NCBI GenBank assembly: GCA_035943095.1
Contig: DASZCN010000092.1
Location: 1-64,000, forward strand
Origin: AG41 sp035943095
Lineage (GTDB): Bacteria > Gemmatimonadota > Gemmatimonadetes > Gemmatimonadales > GWC2-71-9
Direction of reading: 5' to 3'
Length of the DNA: 64,000 nt
Shown: positions 1 to 9,163 of the stretch, piece after piece
Position numbering within the stretch: the first letter of the stretch is position 1
Layout: the number at the start of each line of letters is the position of its first letter
Notes under the pieces: model-generated
Told to the model about the DNA's origin: nothing
Databases searched by the model: none
What the model saw: the letters and a program-made list of their open reading frames with translations, nothing else
Position numbers and translations under genes: made by a program

Positions 1-1880
1 ACGCCGGGGCGCGCGCTCGCGCCAAAGGGTCTCGTGCCGCGTTGTTGGCGGTGCGGGAGGGACTGGCGTGGGAAGGGGCGGGGCAGCCCGACTCGGCGGG
101 GGCGGCCTACGGCGCGGCGCGGGCGGCGGGCTTGGCGGCGATCGACCCATGGTTGCGGCTCCGGCTGGCGCGCGTCACGCGCGACACGGCGGCGGCCTTC
201 CGGCTGCTCGCCGACTTGCCGGCACCGGCGGGACGAGAGGCGGGCACGGCCCGAGCGCAGGCGTTGCTTGCCGCCGGCGATTCGGCCGCAGCGCTCGAGG
301 CGCTGGCGCAGGCGGGTCGGTCGCTCGATGTCGCCCGTTTGGCGCTCGCGCTGGGAGACTCGAGCCGGGCACGTGACGCGCTGTACGGACTCATGGCGCG
401 GGCGCCCGAGTCGGACGACGGCGGCGCGGCGGTCGGCGTGGCGCTCGCATCCGTGTGGCCGCGCTCGGCCCCTGAGCGGGTGGCGCTGGCGCGCGCGATG
501 AAGTTCCACGGCGCCGCGGCGGACGCGAAGCTCGAAGTCGAGCGAGCGTTACGGCAGGGGGACTCGAGTGCCTCGACGCTGGTCCTGGCGGGCGAGCTGT
601 TCGCGACTAACGGCCGCTACCGCGAGGCGGAGCGTGCCTATCGGGCCGCGACCCGCGACCCCGCGCTCGGATCCCTCGCCATTTACCGGCGGGCGCGGGT
701 GCTGGTCCGCCTGGGGGACGCGGGCGCGCAGGAAGCGCTCTCGGGTTTCGCCCAGTCCTATCCATCGGATACCGCGGCGCCGACCGCACTCTACATGCTG
801 GGCGACATGCTGGTGGACCGCGGGGACTGGAGCGGGGCGGAGCGCTGGTTCAGCGACCTGATTGCGCGCTACCCTGCGGACGTGCGCGCCTCGCTGGCGC
901 GCTTCCGGCTCGCCGCGCAGGCGCTGCGCGCCGGCCTGAACGACAGCGCCGCTGGGCTCTTCCAGCGCGAAATCGACGCAGGCGCGCCGCAGCGTCTCAG
1001 CGCGCGCTTCTGGCTCGGCAAGCTCGAGCGCCTTGGTGGTGATTCCGTCGCGGCGCGGGCGGCCTGGCTGGCGCTGGCGCGCGAAGATTCGATCGGATAC
1101 TACGGCCTTCGCGCGCGACGCGAGCTCGGCCTGCCGCCGCTGCGCATCGCCGCCGCGACGGCGCCCGCTCCGACCGCGGCCGCCGTGACGGCGCTCGGCC
1201 GCATCGACACGCTGCTGCTCGCGGGGCTCGACACGGCGGCGCAAGCGGAGGTGCGCGCGGTGCTGGCGCGGGCACCGCAATTGGACCTGGAGAACCTCCT
1301 CGCGTGGAGCGGTGGCCTCGCCGCGCGCGGCTTCGGGCCCGCGGCGGTCCGCCTGGGCTGGCAAGCGGCGCTCAAGGCGTCCAACGATCCCCGCGTGCTG
1401 CGCGCCATTTTTCCGTGGCCCAACCGCCGGGCGGTCGAAGCCGAAGCCGCGGAGTTCGGCGTGGACCCGCTCCTGCTCGTGGCCATCGTGCGCCAGGAAA
1501 GCGTCTTCGACGCGCAGGCACTGTCGCCCGCAGGCGCCCGAGGACTGGCGCAGCTTCTGCCCGGCACCGCCGCCCTCACTGCGAGGGGTCTCGACGTCAC
1601 ATTCTATCCCGAGTGGATCACGGTGCCCGACCTGAACCTGCACCTCGGCGCCGCGCACCTCCAGGAGCTGCTCCAGCGGTTCGACGGTCGCGTGGAGGTC
1701 GCCGCCGCCGCGTACAACGCCGGCGGTGCGGCCGTGGCGCGCTGGCTCTCCCGTCCGGGCGCTGGCGATCCCGACGAGTTCATCGAGCTTATTCCGTTTC
1801 AGGAGACGCGCGGCTACGTGCGCGCGGTGCTGCGCAATCGAGAGTTGTACCGCGCGCTGTACCTCGGCCCAACCAATTGA
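1..1880 (+). CDS. Soluble lytic murein transglycosylase (SLT family), 5' truncated by the window edge
   Basis: The reading frame is open to the left edge, so the true start is outside the window; the first in-frame start codon inside it is the TTG at 42. The long N-terminal part is Ala/Arg-rich and helical with TPR-like repeats, as in the superhelical region of Slt70-type enzymes. The last ~150 residues form a lysozyme-like SLT domain: a 'RQES' motif carries the catalytic Glu (codon 1497-1499), followed by 'SPAGARGLAQLLP' and 'AAYNAGGAAV', all hallmarks of the family. These enzymes cleave the MurNAc-GlcNAc bond of peptidoglycan to give 1,6-anhydro-muropeptides in the periplasm. The signal peptide would lie upstream of the window. 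The function call is firm. Confidence 0.9.
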   Translation, partial: AGARARAKGSRAALLAVREGLAWEGAGQPDSAGAAYGAARAAGLAAIDPWLRLRLARVTRDTAAAFRLLADLPAPAGREAGTARAQALLAAGDSAAALEALAQAGRSLDVARLALALGDSSRARDALYGLMARAPESDDGGAAVGVALASVWPRSAPERVALARAMKFHGAAADAKLEVERALRQGDSSASTLVLAGELFATNGRYREAERAYRAATRDPALGSLAIYRRARVLVRLGDAGAQEALSGFAQSYPSDTAAPTALYMLGDMLVDRGDWSGAERWFSDLIARYPADVRASLARFRLAAQALRAGLNDSAAGLFQREIDAGAPQRLSARFWLGKLERLGGDSVAARAAWLALAREDSIGYYGLRARRELGLPPLRIAAATAPAPTAAAVTALGRIDTLLLAGLDTAAQAEVRAVLARAPQLDLENLLAWSGGLAARGFGPAAVRLGWQAALKASNDPRVLRAIFPWPNRRAVEAEAAEFGVDPLLLVAIVRQESVFDAQALSPAGARGLAQLLPGTAALTARGLDVTFYPEWITVPDLNLHLGAAHLQELLQRFDGRVEVAAAAYNAGGAAVARWLSRPGAGDPDEFIELIPFQETRGYVRAVLRNRELYRALYLGPTN

Positions 1881-1925
1881 TCGCCCGGCACTTACACGCG
1901 CGATGCGCAGCCGTGTGCAGCTTTC

Positions 1926-1957
1926 TTGACAACCTTTCCGCTGGGCGTCATTTCTAT
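1926..1957 (+). promoter_or_regulatory. Candidate promoter of the cold-shock gene
   Basis: A perfect TTGACA (1926-1931) lies 94 bases before the cold-shock ORF, with a weak -10-like TTCTAT near 1952-1957 (spacing 20, longer than ideal). A start from here would give a 5' leader of roughly 60 or more bases, as is usual for cspA-type genes. The -35 is convincing and the -10 is not. Confidence 0.35.
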
Positions 1958-2024
1958 CGCGCCCGACATGGTGCCGGGCCGGGTGCTCTGCGCCCCATTC
2001 GAGACTTTGCAGGAGGCAGACCGG

Positions 2025-2225
2025 ATGCCTAAGGGAAAGGTGAAGTGGTTCAATGACGCGAAGGGCTACGGCTTCATTGAACAAGAGGGCGGCGAGGACG
2101 TGTTCGTACACTTCTCGGCGATCCAGATGGATGGTTTCAAGACGCTGGCCGAAGGCCAGCAGGTGGAGTTCGAGGTAAAGACCGGGGACAAAGGGCTTCA
2201 CGCCGAGAACGTCGTTCGGGTGTAA
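2025..2225 (+). CDS. Cold-shock protein (CspA family)
   Basis: A 66-residue single OB-fold cold-shock domain that binds single-stranded RNA/DNA and acts as an RNA chaperone. RNP1-type 'KGYGFI' and RNP2-type 'DVFVHFSAI' motifs are intact, and the N-terminus 'KGKVKWFN' is diagnostic. The ATG at 2025 is chosen because AGGAGG (2011-2016) sits 8 bases upstream; an in-frame TTG at 1926 would add residues that do not belong to the family and would overlap the probable -35. The gene is monocistronic, ending at a strong intrinsic terminator. Confidence 0.95.
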   Translation: MPKGKVKWFNDAKGYGFIEQEGGEDVFVHFSAIQMDGFKTLAEGQQVEFEVKTGDKGLHAENVVRV

Positions 2226-2262
2226 CCGGCCCCCCGCCCCCGCGCCATTCGGCGTTTCGCCG

Positions 2263-2290
2263 CCCCGCCCGCATCATCGGGCGGGGTTTT
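2263..2290 (+). terminator. Rho-independent terminator after the cold-shock gene
   Basis: A perfect 9-bp GC stem (CCCCGCCCG, 2263-2271, with CGGGCGGGG, 2278-2286) around a 6-base loop is followed by TTTT. It lies 38 bases after the cold-shock stop and 29 bases before polA. Confidence 0.9.
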
Positions 2291-2318
2291 CATTCCGCCC
2301 CGCATTATTCTTCGGCGC

Positions 2319-5144
2319 ATGCCGGACGCCCTGCCCTCGGCCACCCTCTATCTGATCGACGGGTACGCGCTGATCTATCGTGCCTTCTTCGCGATGATCG
2401 CGCGTCCTCTCACGACGCGCCGGGGCGAGAACACATCTGCGGCGTGGGGGGTCACCAATTTCCTCCTGCGATTGTTCGAGCGACGACGACCGGACTATCT
2501 CGCCTGGGTGCACGACATGGGCGAGTCCTTCCGGCACCAGGCCTATCCCGAGTACAAGGCGACGCGGGAGAAGCTCACTCGGGAGCTGCAACAGGATTTC
2601 GACCGCTCCGTCGAGCGCATCGAACAGATCCTCGATGCGTTCCACTTGCAGCTGGTCGGCGTGAACGGCTACGAGGCGGACGACGTGATCGGCACGATGG
2701 CGACTGGGGCGGCGTCGCGCGGGCTCCAGGTGGTGATCGTGTCGGGCGACAAGGATTTCTATCAGCTCATCGGACCGGGGATCGCGCTCTTGAACCCGGG
2801 ACGCGGCGGGCCGGCCGGCGTGGAAGAGCACTGGGTTGATCAGTCGAACGCCAGCGAACGCTTGGGCGTCCCGCCCGAGCGGGTGGTGGACTATCTGGCG
2901 CTCGTAGGTGACACGTCCGACAACGTGCCGGGAGTGAAGGGTGTGGGCGAGAAGACGGCGCTCGAGCTGCTCAAGTCGTTCGGTGACCTCGATGCCATCC
3001 TGGCCGGCGCGGATCGGATCGCGGGGAAGCGAGCGCGAGAGGCCGTGCAGCAGCACGCCGATCTGGCGAGGCTCTCACGCGATCTCGTCACCATCCAGCG
3101 GGACGTGCCCTTACCGCTCGATCTGGACCGATTGCGCGTGCAGCCGCCCGACGTCGCGCGACTCACGGAGCTCTTTACCGAGCTCGAATTCCGATCACTC
3201 ATCCCCAAGCTCTCCACCATAGAAATCGCGGCGGCACCCGCGCCCCTCCCCGATGCCCAACCCGCGGTCTCGGGGCCGCTCGCGCCGCCGACGCTGGTCG
3301 TGGCGCAAGCCGAGCCGACGATCCTCGACGACCCGGCGGACCTCGCGGCCGCCGTCGCCGAGTGGCGGCGCGGTCCGCTCCTTGCCCTCGACACCGGGAC
3401 GACGACGGCCCCCGATGCGATGCGCGCCGACCTCGTGGGCATGTCGCTCGCGGTCGCACCCGGGCGGTCGTGGTACCTCCCCTTCGCTCACGTCGCTCCT
3501 GACGGCGAGCTCGCCGGCGGAACACCGCCCCGCAACCTGCCTCCGGTCGTGAGCGAGGCGCTCGCGCCACTGCGCGCGCTGCTCGAGGACCCTCGCGTCC
3601 CGAAGGCAGGGCACAACGTGAAGTATGACTGCCTCGTGCTGCGACGGGCGGGCGTGGTGCTCGCGGGCGTGACCTACGACTCGATGCTGGCGAGCTTCGT
3701 GCTCGACCCTGGGCGTCGCTCGCATGCCATCGATGATCTCGCCCGCGAGCGCCTATCGATCGGCATGCGAACGTACGTGGAGGTCGTCGGGCGAGGCAAA
3801 GCCGAACGGCCGTTTGCGGCCGTGCCGGTCGTCGAGGCCGCGCGCTACTGTGCCGTGGACGCCGAGACCGTGCTCCGGCTGCATGCGGCCTTCCAGCCCG
3901 AGCTCGAGGATCATCAGCTCCTGCGGCTGCTAGAGACCGTGGAGATTCCCCTCATCGCGGTACTCGCGGACATGGAGTGGCACGGCGTACGGGTCGATCT
4001 GGAGCGCCTCGGCGAGATCGCACGCACGTTCGCGCACGAGCTCACGCAGCTCGAAGGCGCCATCTACCACGCCGCAGGCACGGAATTCAACATCAACTCG
4101 ACGCCCCAGCTCCGCCACGTCCTGTTCGAAAAGCACCAGCTCCCGATTCTCAAGAAGACCAAGACGGGTCCGTCGACGGACTACGAAGTCCTGGAGCAGC
4201 TCGCGGCGATGGGGCACGAGGTGCCCAAGCTGTTGATCGAGTACCGCGAGCTATCGAAGCTCAAGTCCACGTACGTGGACGCCCTGCCCGGTTTCATCAA
4301 CCCGAGGACGGGCCGCATCCACACGAGCTTCAATCAGGCGGGCGCGGCGACCGGCAGGCTCTCCTCCTCGGACCCGAACCTGCAGAACATCCCCGTGCGC
4401 ACGCCGCGCGGTGAAGCCATCCGACGCGCGTTCGTGGCGCCCCCAGGGGCGGCCTTGCTCACGGCCGACTACTCCCAGATCGAGTTGCGACTGCTTGCCC
4501 ACCTCTCGGGCGATCCGGCGTTCGTCGACGCGTTCGAGAGGGGAGGGGACATTCACCGCCAGACGGCCGCGATCATCTTCGGCGTCGGCCCCGAGCAGGT
4601 GACGTCCGAGATGCGAGCCCAAGCGAAGACCATCAATTTCGCCACGATCTATGGACAAGGGCCGTTCGCGCTCTCACGCCAGCTCGGCATCACGTTGGAC
4701 GACGCCAAGCGGTTCATCGACCAGTATTTCACGCGTTTCGCGGGCGTCCGGGCGTGGCTCGATCGGACGGTGGCCGAGGCGCGAGCGAAGGGCTACGTCG
4801 AGACGTTGTTCGGGCGGCGGCGGTACATCCCCGAGCTCAAGGACAAGAACTTCAACATCCGGGCGTTCGGCGAGCGGACGGCGACGAACTCCCCGCTGCA
4901 GGGGTCGGCGGCCGACCTGATCAAGGTCGCGATGGTCCGCATCGCCGACGGGCTGGGCGAGCGGGGTCTCGCATCCCGCATGATCCTGCAAGTGCATGAC
5001 GAGCTTGTGTTTGAGGTTCCGCACGCCGAGCGGGAGACCGCAACGGAGCTGGTAAAAAGCCATATGGAGGGAGCCGCCGCCCTGCGAGTGCCGCTCGTTG
5101 TAAGTATCGGCGTTGGAACGAATTGGGTCGATGCGAAGGGATAA
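2319..5144 (+). CDS. polA: DNA polymerase I, with an altered exonuclease I motif
   Basis: 941 residues with three parts. Residues 1-290 are the 5'-3' exonuclease ('YEADDVIGTMA', 'VSGDKDFYQLI', 'GDTSDNVPGVKGVGEKTA'). Residues ~340-530 are the 3'-5' exonuclease-like domain. Residues ~560-941 are the family A polymerase, with motif A 'DYSQIELR', O-helix 'RAQAKTINFATIYG' and motif C 'VHDELVFE'. In the middle domain the ExoI motif, normally D-x-E, reads 'LDTGTTT': Asp358 is kept but the metal-binding Glu is Gly360. ExoII Asp437 ('HNVKYD') and the ExoIII pair Tyr510/Asp514 ('YCAVD') are kept. The enzyme fills gaps and removes primers; proofreading may be weakened. The ATG start has no clear ribosome binding site. 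Confidence 0.95.
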   Translation: MPDALPSATLYLIDGYALIYRAFFAMIARPLTTRRGENTSAAWGVTNFLLRLFERRRPDYLAWVHDMGESFRHQAYPEYKATREKLTRELQQDFDRSVERIEQILDAFHLQLVGVNGYEADDVIGTMATGAASRGLQVVIVSGDKDFYQLIGPGIALLNPGRGGPAGVEEHWVDQSNASERLGVPPERVVDYLALVGDTSDNVPGVKGVGEKTALELLKSFGDLDAILAGADRIAGKRAREAVQQHADLARLSRDLVTIQRDVPLPLDLDRLRVQPPDVARLTELFTELEFRSLIPKLSTIEIAAAPAPLPDAQPAVSGPLAPPTLVVAQAEPTILDDPADLAAAVAEWRRGPLLALDTGTTTAPDAMRADLVGMSLAVAPGRSWYLPFAHVAPDGELAGGTPPRNLPPVVSEALAPLRALLEDPRVPKAGHNVKYDCLVLRRAGVVLAGVTYDSMLASFVLDPGRRSHAIDDLARERLSIGMRTYVEVVGRGKAERPFAAVPVVEAARYCAVDAETVLRLHAAFQPELEDHQLLRLLETVEIPLIAVLADMEWHGVRVDLERLGEIARTFAHELTQLEGAIYHAAGTEFNINSTPQLRHVLFEKHQLPILKKTKTGPSTDYEVLEQLAAMGHEVPKLLIEYRELSKLKSTYVDALPGFINPRTGRIHTSFNQAGAATGRLSSSDPNLQNIPVRTPRGEAIRRAFVAPPGAALLTADYSQIELRLLAHLSGDPAFVDAFERGGDIHRQTAAIIFGVGPEQVTSEMRAQAKTINFATIYGQGPFALSRQLGITLDDAKRFIDQYFTRFAGVRAWLDRTVAEARAKGYVETLFGRRRYIPELKDKNFNIRAFGERTATNSPLQGSAADLIKVAMVRIADGLGERGLASRMILQVHDELVFEVPHAERETATELVKSHMEGAAALRVPLVVSIGVGTNWVDAKG

Positions 5145-5244
5145 GCATAGCTCTTGCGTGAACGGACGTCGGCGCCAACTATACGTGGCGTCGGGCCTGG
5201 CCGTGCGCGGGCTCGACGCCCCTTTCGCGCCCGGAGGGTCGGCA

Positions 5245-5628
5245 GTGCTTTCTAGACGCGGCTTCACCTTAATCGAGCTCCTGATCGTGGTCGTGATCAT
5301 CGGGCTGTTGGCGACTATCGCCATCCCGAAGTTCTCCAACACGAAGGAGAAGGCGTACGTGGCCGCGATGAAGTCCGACCTGCGGAACCTCGCGACCGCC
5401 GAGGAAGCCTTCTTCTACGACAGCGCCAAGTACACGACCAACTTCGCGCTGATGAGCAACTTCACGCCGTCGACCGGCGTGGTGATGGCCATCAACCAGG
5501 CGACGGGGTCCGGCTGGGCGGCGACGACGACAAGCCTCTACGCCCCCGGCCGGCAGTGCGCCTTGTTCTCCGGTACGGCGAACCCGATCGCCCCGGCGAC
5601 CATCGAGGGCCGCATCACCTGCCAGTAG
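5245..5628 (+). CDS. Type IV pilin / pseudopilin-like protein
   Basis: 127 residues from a GTG start at 5245, chosen because GGAGGG (5232-5237) lies 7 bases upstream and because it gives the short basic leader expected of class III signal peptides; a longer frame reaches back to 5113. The prepilin peptidase site is clear: '...SRRG|FTLIELLIVVVIIGLL', with Gly at -1, Phe at +1 and Glu at +5. A single N-terminal hydrophobic helix and a short soluble head with two Cys residues follow (positions near the C-terminal third and the last but one residue), possibly a disulfide loop. No other pilus gene is adjacent, so whether it is a major pilin, a minor pilin or a type II secretion pseudopilin cannot be told. 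Confidence 0.85.
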   Translation: MLSRRGFTLIELLIVVVIIGLLATIAIPKFSNTKEKAYVAAMKSDLRNLATAEEAFFYDSAKYTTNFALMSNFTPSTGVVMAINQATGSGWAATTTSLYAPGRQCALFSGTANPIAPATIEGRITCQ

Positions 5629-5649
5629 GCCCGCTCTATCGGGAGTTCG

Positions 5650-5693
5650 AACGCCGCCGCGAGGGGATGTGCTTCGCCCTCGACGGCGGCGTT
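5650..5693 (+). terminator. Long hairpin downstream of the pilin gene, overlapping the next start codon
   Basis: Arms 5650-5665 and 5677-5693 are complementary over 16 bp apart from one bulged base (outer arm AACGCCGCCG with CGGCGGCGTT), around an 11-base loop, followed by only a short T run. It probably ends pilin transcription. It also contains the ATG (5667) of the small downstream ORF, so it could control that start instead. Confidence 0.55.
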
Positions 5694-5924
5694 TGGCTTC
5701 ATCGCCACAGAATCCGCGATGAGCCCATGGTCCACCTCGTGAGCGCGGATAAGGAACGCCTGCTCGCGCTCGGTCCGGGCCTCGAGCTCCGGCCGGAGTG
5801 GCTGCAGTACAAGCCGCTCAAGGACCCGCGAACAGGGGTCAGGGTGCCGGCGTGGCACTGGGATGTGCGGGGTTCGCGGCTCAGGCTTTTAGATGCAGGA
5901 CATGCAACGGCTAGACGCAGCTAG
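5667..5924 (+). CDS. Small DUF4031-like protein
   Basis: An 85-residue ORF whose layout fits the DUF4031 family as I know it: a short N-terminal strand ('MCFALDGGVW'), a 'VHLVSAD' strand, an 'LGPGLELRPEWLQ' helix with the Glu/Trp-Leu-Gln feature, and a 'WHWDV' strand. The family's function is unknown. The ATG at 5667 is preferred because it restores the family N-terminus, although GAGGGG lies directly against the ATG and a long hairpin covers the start. The stop TAG (5922-5924) overlaps the stop of the convergent MMPL gene in a shared CTAG. Assignment is by eye and remains uncertain. Confidence 0.45.
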   Translation: MCFALDGGVWLHRHRIRDEPMVHLVSADKERLLALGPGLELRPEWLQYKPLKDPRTGVRVPAWHWDVRGSRLRLLDAGHATARRS

Positions 5925-8194
5925 TCGCTATTCTCTCTTTCCAGCTTCGGTGCTCGAACCCCCGGCCACCAGTTCCACCGTCCCGCGATGTGCATGATGG
6001 CCGGGACGAGGACCATCCGGATCAACGTCGCGTCGAGCAGCACCGCAGCGGCAAGGCCGAAGCCGATGAGCTGCACGGCCAGGACGCGCGTAAAGGCGAA
6101 CGTTCCAAACACCAGGATCATGATCAGCGCGGCGCTCGTGATCGTGGAAGCCGTGGCCGACAAGCCTTCCATCGTCGCATGGTCGTTCCGGCCGGTCTTG
6201 TCGAACACCTCTTTCACCCGGGTCAGCAGGAACACCTCGTAGTCCATCGAGAGGCCGAACACGATCGCAAAGACGAGCACCGGGACCACCGCCCAGATCG
6301 CCTGCGTCGGCCCCGCCAGCCCGAACAGCCGCCCGCCATACCCGTGCTGGAATACGAGGACGGTGAGCCCGAACGCCGCCCCCACCGACAGCAGGTTCAG
6401 CAGTACGGCCTTGATGGGCACGAGCAGGGAGCGGAACGCCACGAACAGCATGATGGCGGTGATGCCGAGCACCAGCCCGGCCGTCTCGGGGAAACGCCTC
6501 ATGAGCTCCTGCTGGGTGTCCACGTTCGACGCGGCGAACCCCGCCACTAGGACCTCGGCGCCGGCGAGCCCGCGCGTGCCGTGGGACACGATGGCGCGCA
6601 CGCGGCGCACGACGTCCATGAGGCCGGTGAGCGAGACGGTGTCCGCCGGAATCACGTCGAGCAGCGTCACGCGTCCGTCGGCGCTCAGGTACGCGTCGAA
6701 GAACTTCGGGTTCTTCGCGCGCACTTGGTCGGGGTCGCTGTAGTAAATCGCGAGCTGCAGCGTCGACATGCCCGGCTTGATGGTCGCGACGCCGCGAACT
6801 TCCCTCACCCGCGGATCTTTCCGGATGGAGTCCGTCAGGACCTTGAGCCCGGGGAGGCGGCGTCCGGAGATGGCGGACTCGCCTTCGGGCAATTGAACGA
6901 CGACGCGGACCGGCTGGATGACGCCGCTCGCTCCCATTTCGCGCAGGGCTTCGAGACCTTGGCCGGACTCGGACTCCGGTGGAAACCAATTGGTGGCGGG
7001 GAGGCCGAGCCGGATCTGGCTGACCGGAAACGTGAGCAGGGCGACGGCCATACCGCCGACCGCGACGGCGCGCCAGGGTCGGTGACCCAGCCATCGCGCC
7101 CAGCGCTCCCAGCCCGTGGGCGCATGAAACCGGGCCAGCGGGCGCGCGAGCCACTTGGGTCGGTCGATGTTCCGCCCCAGCAACGCCAACACGGCCGGGA
7201 GAAACGTGGTGGCGAGGAGGACCGCCACCGCCACCACCAGCAACCCCCCCACGCCCACGGAGCGGGTATCCGAGAGCGGGGTGGTGACCAGCGCCGCGAA
7301 CCCGACCACCACCGTGAGCCCGGACGTCACGACCGCCGAGCCGGCCGTCTCCACCGTGCGGATCGCGGCGTCGGCGGCCGAGAGCCCGCGGTTCAGCTCT
7401 TCGCGAAAGCGCGTGACAATCAGGAGCGAGTAATCGATGCCGACGCCGAGCCCCACCATGGTGGTGATGTTCAGCACAAACACGGACATGGGGGTGTAGA
7501 GCGCGGCGATGGTCACGAGGCCGAGCGCGATGGTGATCGCCAGCACCCCCACGATGACCGGAAGGGCGGCGGCCACGAGCGCCCCGAAGGCGACAATGAG
7601 CACGAGCAGCGTGAGCGGTAGCGCCCGACGCTCGCCGCGTTCGGTGTCTTCGGCGCTGATCGTGCGCACGTCGTGATCCAGGGCGGGGAATCCGGTGACC
7701 ATCACATCGAACCCGGCGCCGCTGGGGGCGCGGTCCAGTGCGTCTCGGATGACCGCGCGCAGGTCGGGGACGAAGCTCGCGCTCAGATCGTGCGTGGACT
7801 CGGGTGTCAGCGCGGCGATCAGAAAGGTGGTGCGCCGGTCTTCGCTCACATACGTCGACTCTCCGATCGAGCGGAGCGAGATCACCTGACCCACGTAGGG
7901 CCGCCGCTCTACCGCCGCCTTGAGCGTGTCGAGCACGGTTTCGAAGCGCGGATTGGTCCAGCGGACCGGCCCGTGGACCACGATCGCGACGTAGTCGGCG
8001 AACGGCGTCGGGAAGGCCTTCTTGAGGAGCTCCGTCGCGCGACTGGCTTCGGTCGTCTCACTCCCGCTGCCGCGTAGCGCGAGTGCTTGTTGGACATGAC
8101 ACGCGCGCGGCCCGAACAAGAACGCGAGGGCCGCCCACGCCGCGATGACCCATCCGCGCAGGCGGATGATGGGTGCCGCGGGTAACGCGATCAC
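5921..8194 (-). CDS. MMPL-family RND transporter
   Basis: 757 residues from a GTG start. The topology is typical of MMPL/HpnN-like RND proteins: one N-terminal membrane helix, a large periplasmic loop (about residues 40-190), five or six helices, a second periplasmic loop and a second helix bundle. The duplicated helix block contains 'GVGIDYSLLIVTRFREE' in the first half and 'GLSMDYEVFLLTRVKE' in the second; the GxxxDY aspartates are the usual proton-relay positions. Such proteins export lipids, hopanoids or drugs across the inner membrane. No accessory membrane fusion protein or substrate gene is adjacent, so the substrate is unknown. Confidence 0.9.
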   Translation of the reverse strand: MIALPAAPIIRLRGWVIAAWAALAFLFGPRACHVQQALALRGSGSETTEASRATELLKKAFPTPFADYVAIVVHGPVRWTNPRFETVLDTLKAAVERRPYVGQVISLRSIGESTYVSEDRRTTFLIAALTPESTHDLSASFVPDLRAVIRDALDRAPSGAGFDVMVTGFPALDHDVRTISAEDTERGERRALPLTLLVLIVAFGALVAAALPVIVGVLAITIALGLVTIAALYTPMSVFVLNITTMVGLGVGIDYSLLIVTRFREELNRGLSAADAAIRTVETAGSAVVTSGLTVVVGFAALVTTPLSDTRSVGVGGLLVVAVAVLLATTFLPAVLALLGRNIDRPKWLARPLARFHAPTGWERWARWLGHRPWRAVAVGGMAVALLTFPVSQIRLGLPATNWFPPESESGQGLEALREMGASGVIQPVRVVVQLPEGESAISGRRLPGLKVLTDSIRKDPRVREVRGVATIKPGMSTLQLAIYYSDPDQVRAKNPKFFDAYLSADGRVTLLDVIPADTVSLTGLMDVVRRVRAIVSHGTRGLAGAEVLVAGFAASNVDTQQELMRRFPETAGLVLGITAIMLFVAFRSLLVPIKAVLLNLLSVGAAFGLTVLVFQHGYGGRLFGLAGPTQAIWAVVPVLVFAIVFGLSMDYEVFLLTRVKEVFDKTGRNDHATMEGLSATASTITSAALIMILVFGTFAFTRVLAVQLIGFGLAAAVLLDATLIRMVLVPAIMHIAGRWNWWPGVRAPKLERENSD

Positions 8195-8284
8195 TTATTG
8201 GCCAAGCATAGGCAGGCCACAATCATAGAGACCGTCGCGGACCAAAGCTAGCGGCCCGACTGCGGTGTCTCCCATATTGCGCGC

Positions 8285-9109
8285 ATGTTCGAACGACGCA
8301 TCCTCATCCTCGCGTCAGCGCTCTTCGTCCTGCTCGCGTCGGCGGCGCTGTGGAACGCATTCGTCCGTCGACCGCCGCGCGCCGACGCGCCGCCACCCGC
8401 CGGCGCGGCCGACAGCGTCACGTCGACGACCGGTGCACCGCCCACCGGCCCGCCGCCGGCCGCCGCGGCCGGTGTCGCACCACAGGGTGCTCCGCCGCCC
8501 AACGACGCCGGGGGCCCGAGCTACATCGTGTTGCTGGCGCGCTCCGAGATCCGTCGCCGCATCCGCGCCAGCGCCGGCCTCACCTACATGAACGAGATCG
8601 TCGCGGCGGACTCGGAGATCCACCGCTGGGACGGGCGAGTCGGGTCGCCCGTGCGCGTACTGCTCACGCCCTCCACGACCGCGAACTTCCAGCCGGCGTT
8701 CCTCGATCAGGTGCGCGCGGCGTTCCAGCGGTGGGTGGAGGCCGGTGTCCCGGTGCGGTTCACCTTCGACGCGGACTCGTCCTCGGCCGAAGTGCGGTTC
8801 CAGTGGCGCATCCAGTTCGAGGGGGAAAAATCGGGACAGACCGACCTGCAATGGGACGACGAGGGAAAGCTGACCGGCGGCACGGTGACGCTCGCGACTT
8901 TCGATCCCAAGGGCCAGCCCCTCGGACCGGACGACGTCCGGGTGATGGCCCTGCACGAGATCGGACACTTGCTCGGGCTCGACCACTCGCACGATGCGGG
9001 CGACATCATGTACGCCCAGCCGAAGGTGCGTGACCTCTCGCCCCGCGATATCGCCACCGTGCAGCTGCTGTACGATCTTGCGCCGGGCTCCCTGCGAGGG
9101 AGCCGCTGA
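8285..9109 (+). CDS. Membrane-anchored matrixin-type zinc metalloprotease (M10)
   Basis: 274 residues: an N-terminal hydrophobic signal anchor (residues ~5-22), a Pro/Ala-rich linker to ~residue 75, then a metzincin catalytic domain. The zinc motif HExxHxxGxxH is complete (His224, Glu225, His228, His234 in 'HEIGHLLGLDH') and is followed by a Met-turn 'IMYAQ'. It probably cleaves proteins in the periplasm or at the cell surface. No propeptide cysteine switch is evident. It is divergent from the MMPL gene with 90 bases between, and 54 bases upstream of the amrS-like gene. Confidence 0.88.
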   Translation: MFERRILILASALFVLLASAALWNAFVRRPPRADAPPPAGAADSVTSTTGAPPTGPPPAAAAGVAPQGAPPPNDAGGPSYIVLLARSEIRRRIRASAGLTYMNEIVAADSEIHRWDGRVGSPVRVLLTPSTTANFQPAFLDQVRAAFQRWVEAGVPVRFTFDADSSSAEVRFQWRIQFEGEKSGQTDLQWDDEGKLTGGTVTLATFDPKGQPLGPDDVRVMALHEIGHLLGLDHSHDAGDIMYAQPKVRDLSPRDIATVQLLYDLAPGSLRGSR

Positions 9110-9163
9110 GCCCCCCCCACCCCGCGCCGGCGCTATATTGAGGAAAGGTGGGCGGCAGGTCTC

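Noticed and set aside
549..2201. A 550-codon open frame on the minus strand
   Set aside because: It is antisense to the transglycosylase and the cold-shock gene, has no recognisable domain and is explained by high third-position GC.
5904..5920. GCAACGGCTAGACGCAG resembles the inverted repeat of the 33.7-kb element
   Set aside because: The exact match is only about 11 bases, expected by chance in a window of this size, and no second end is nearby.
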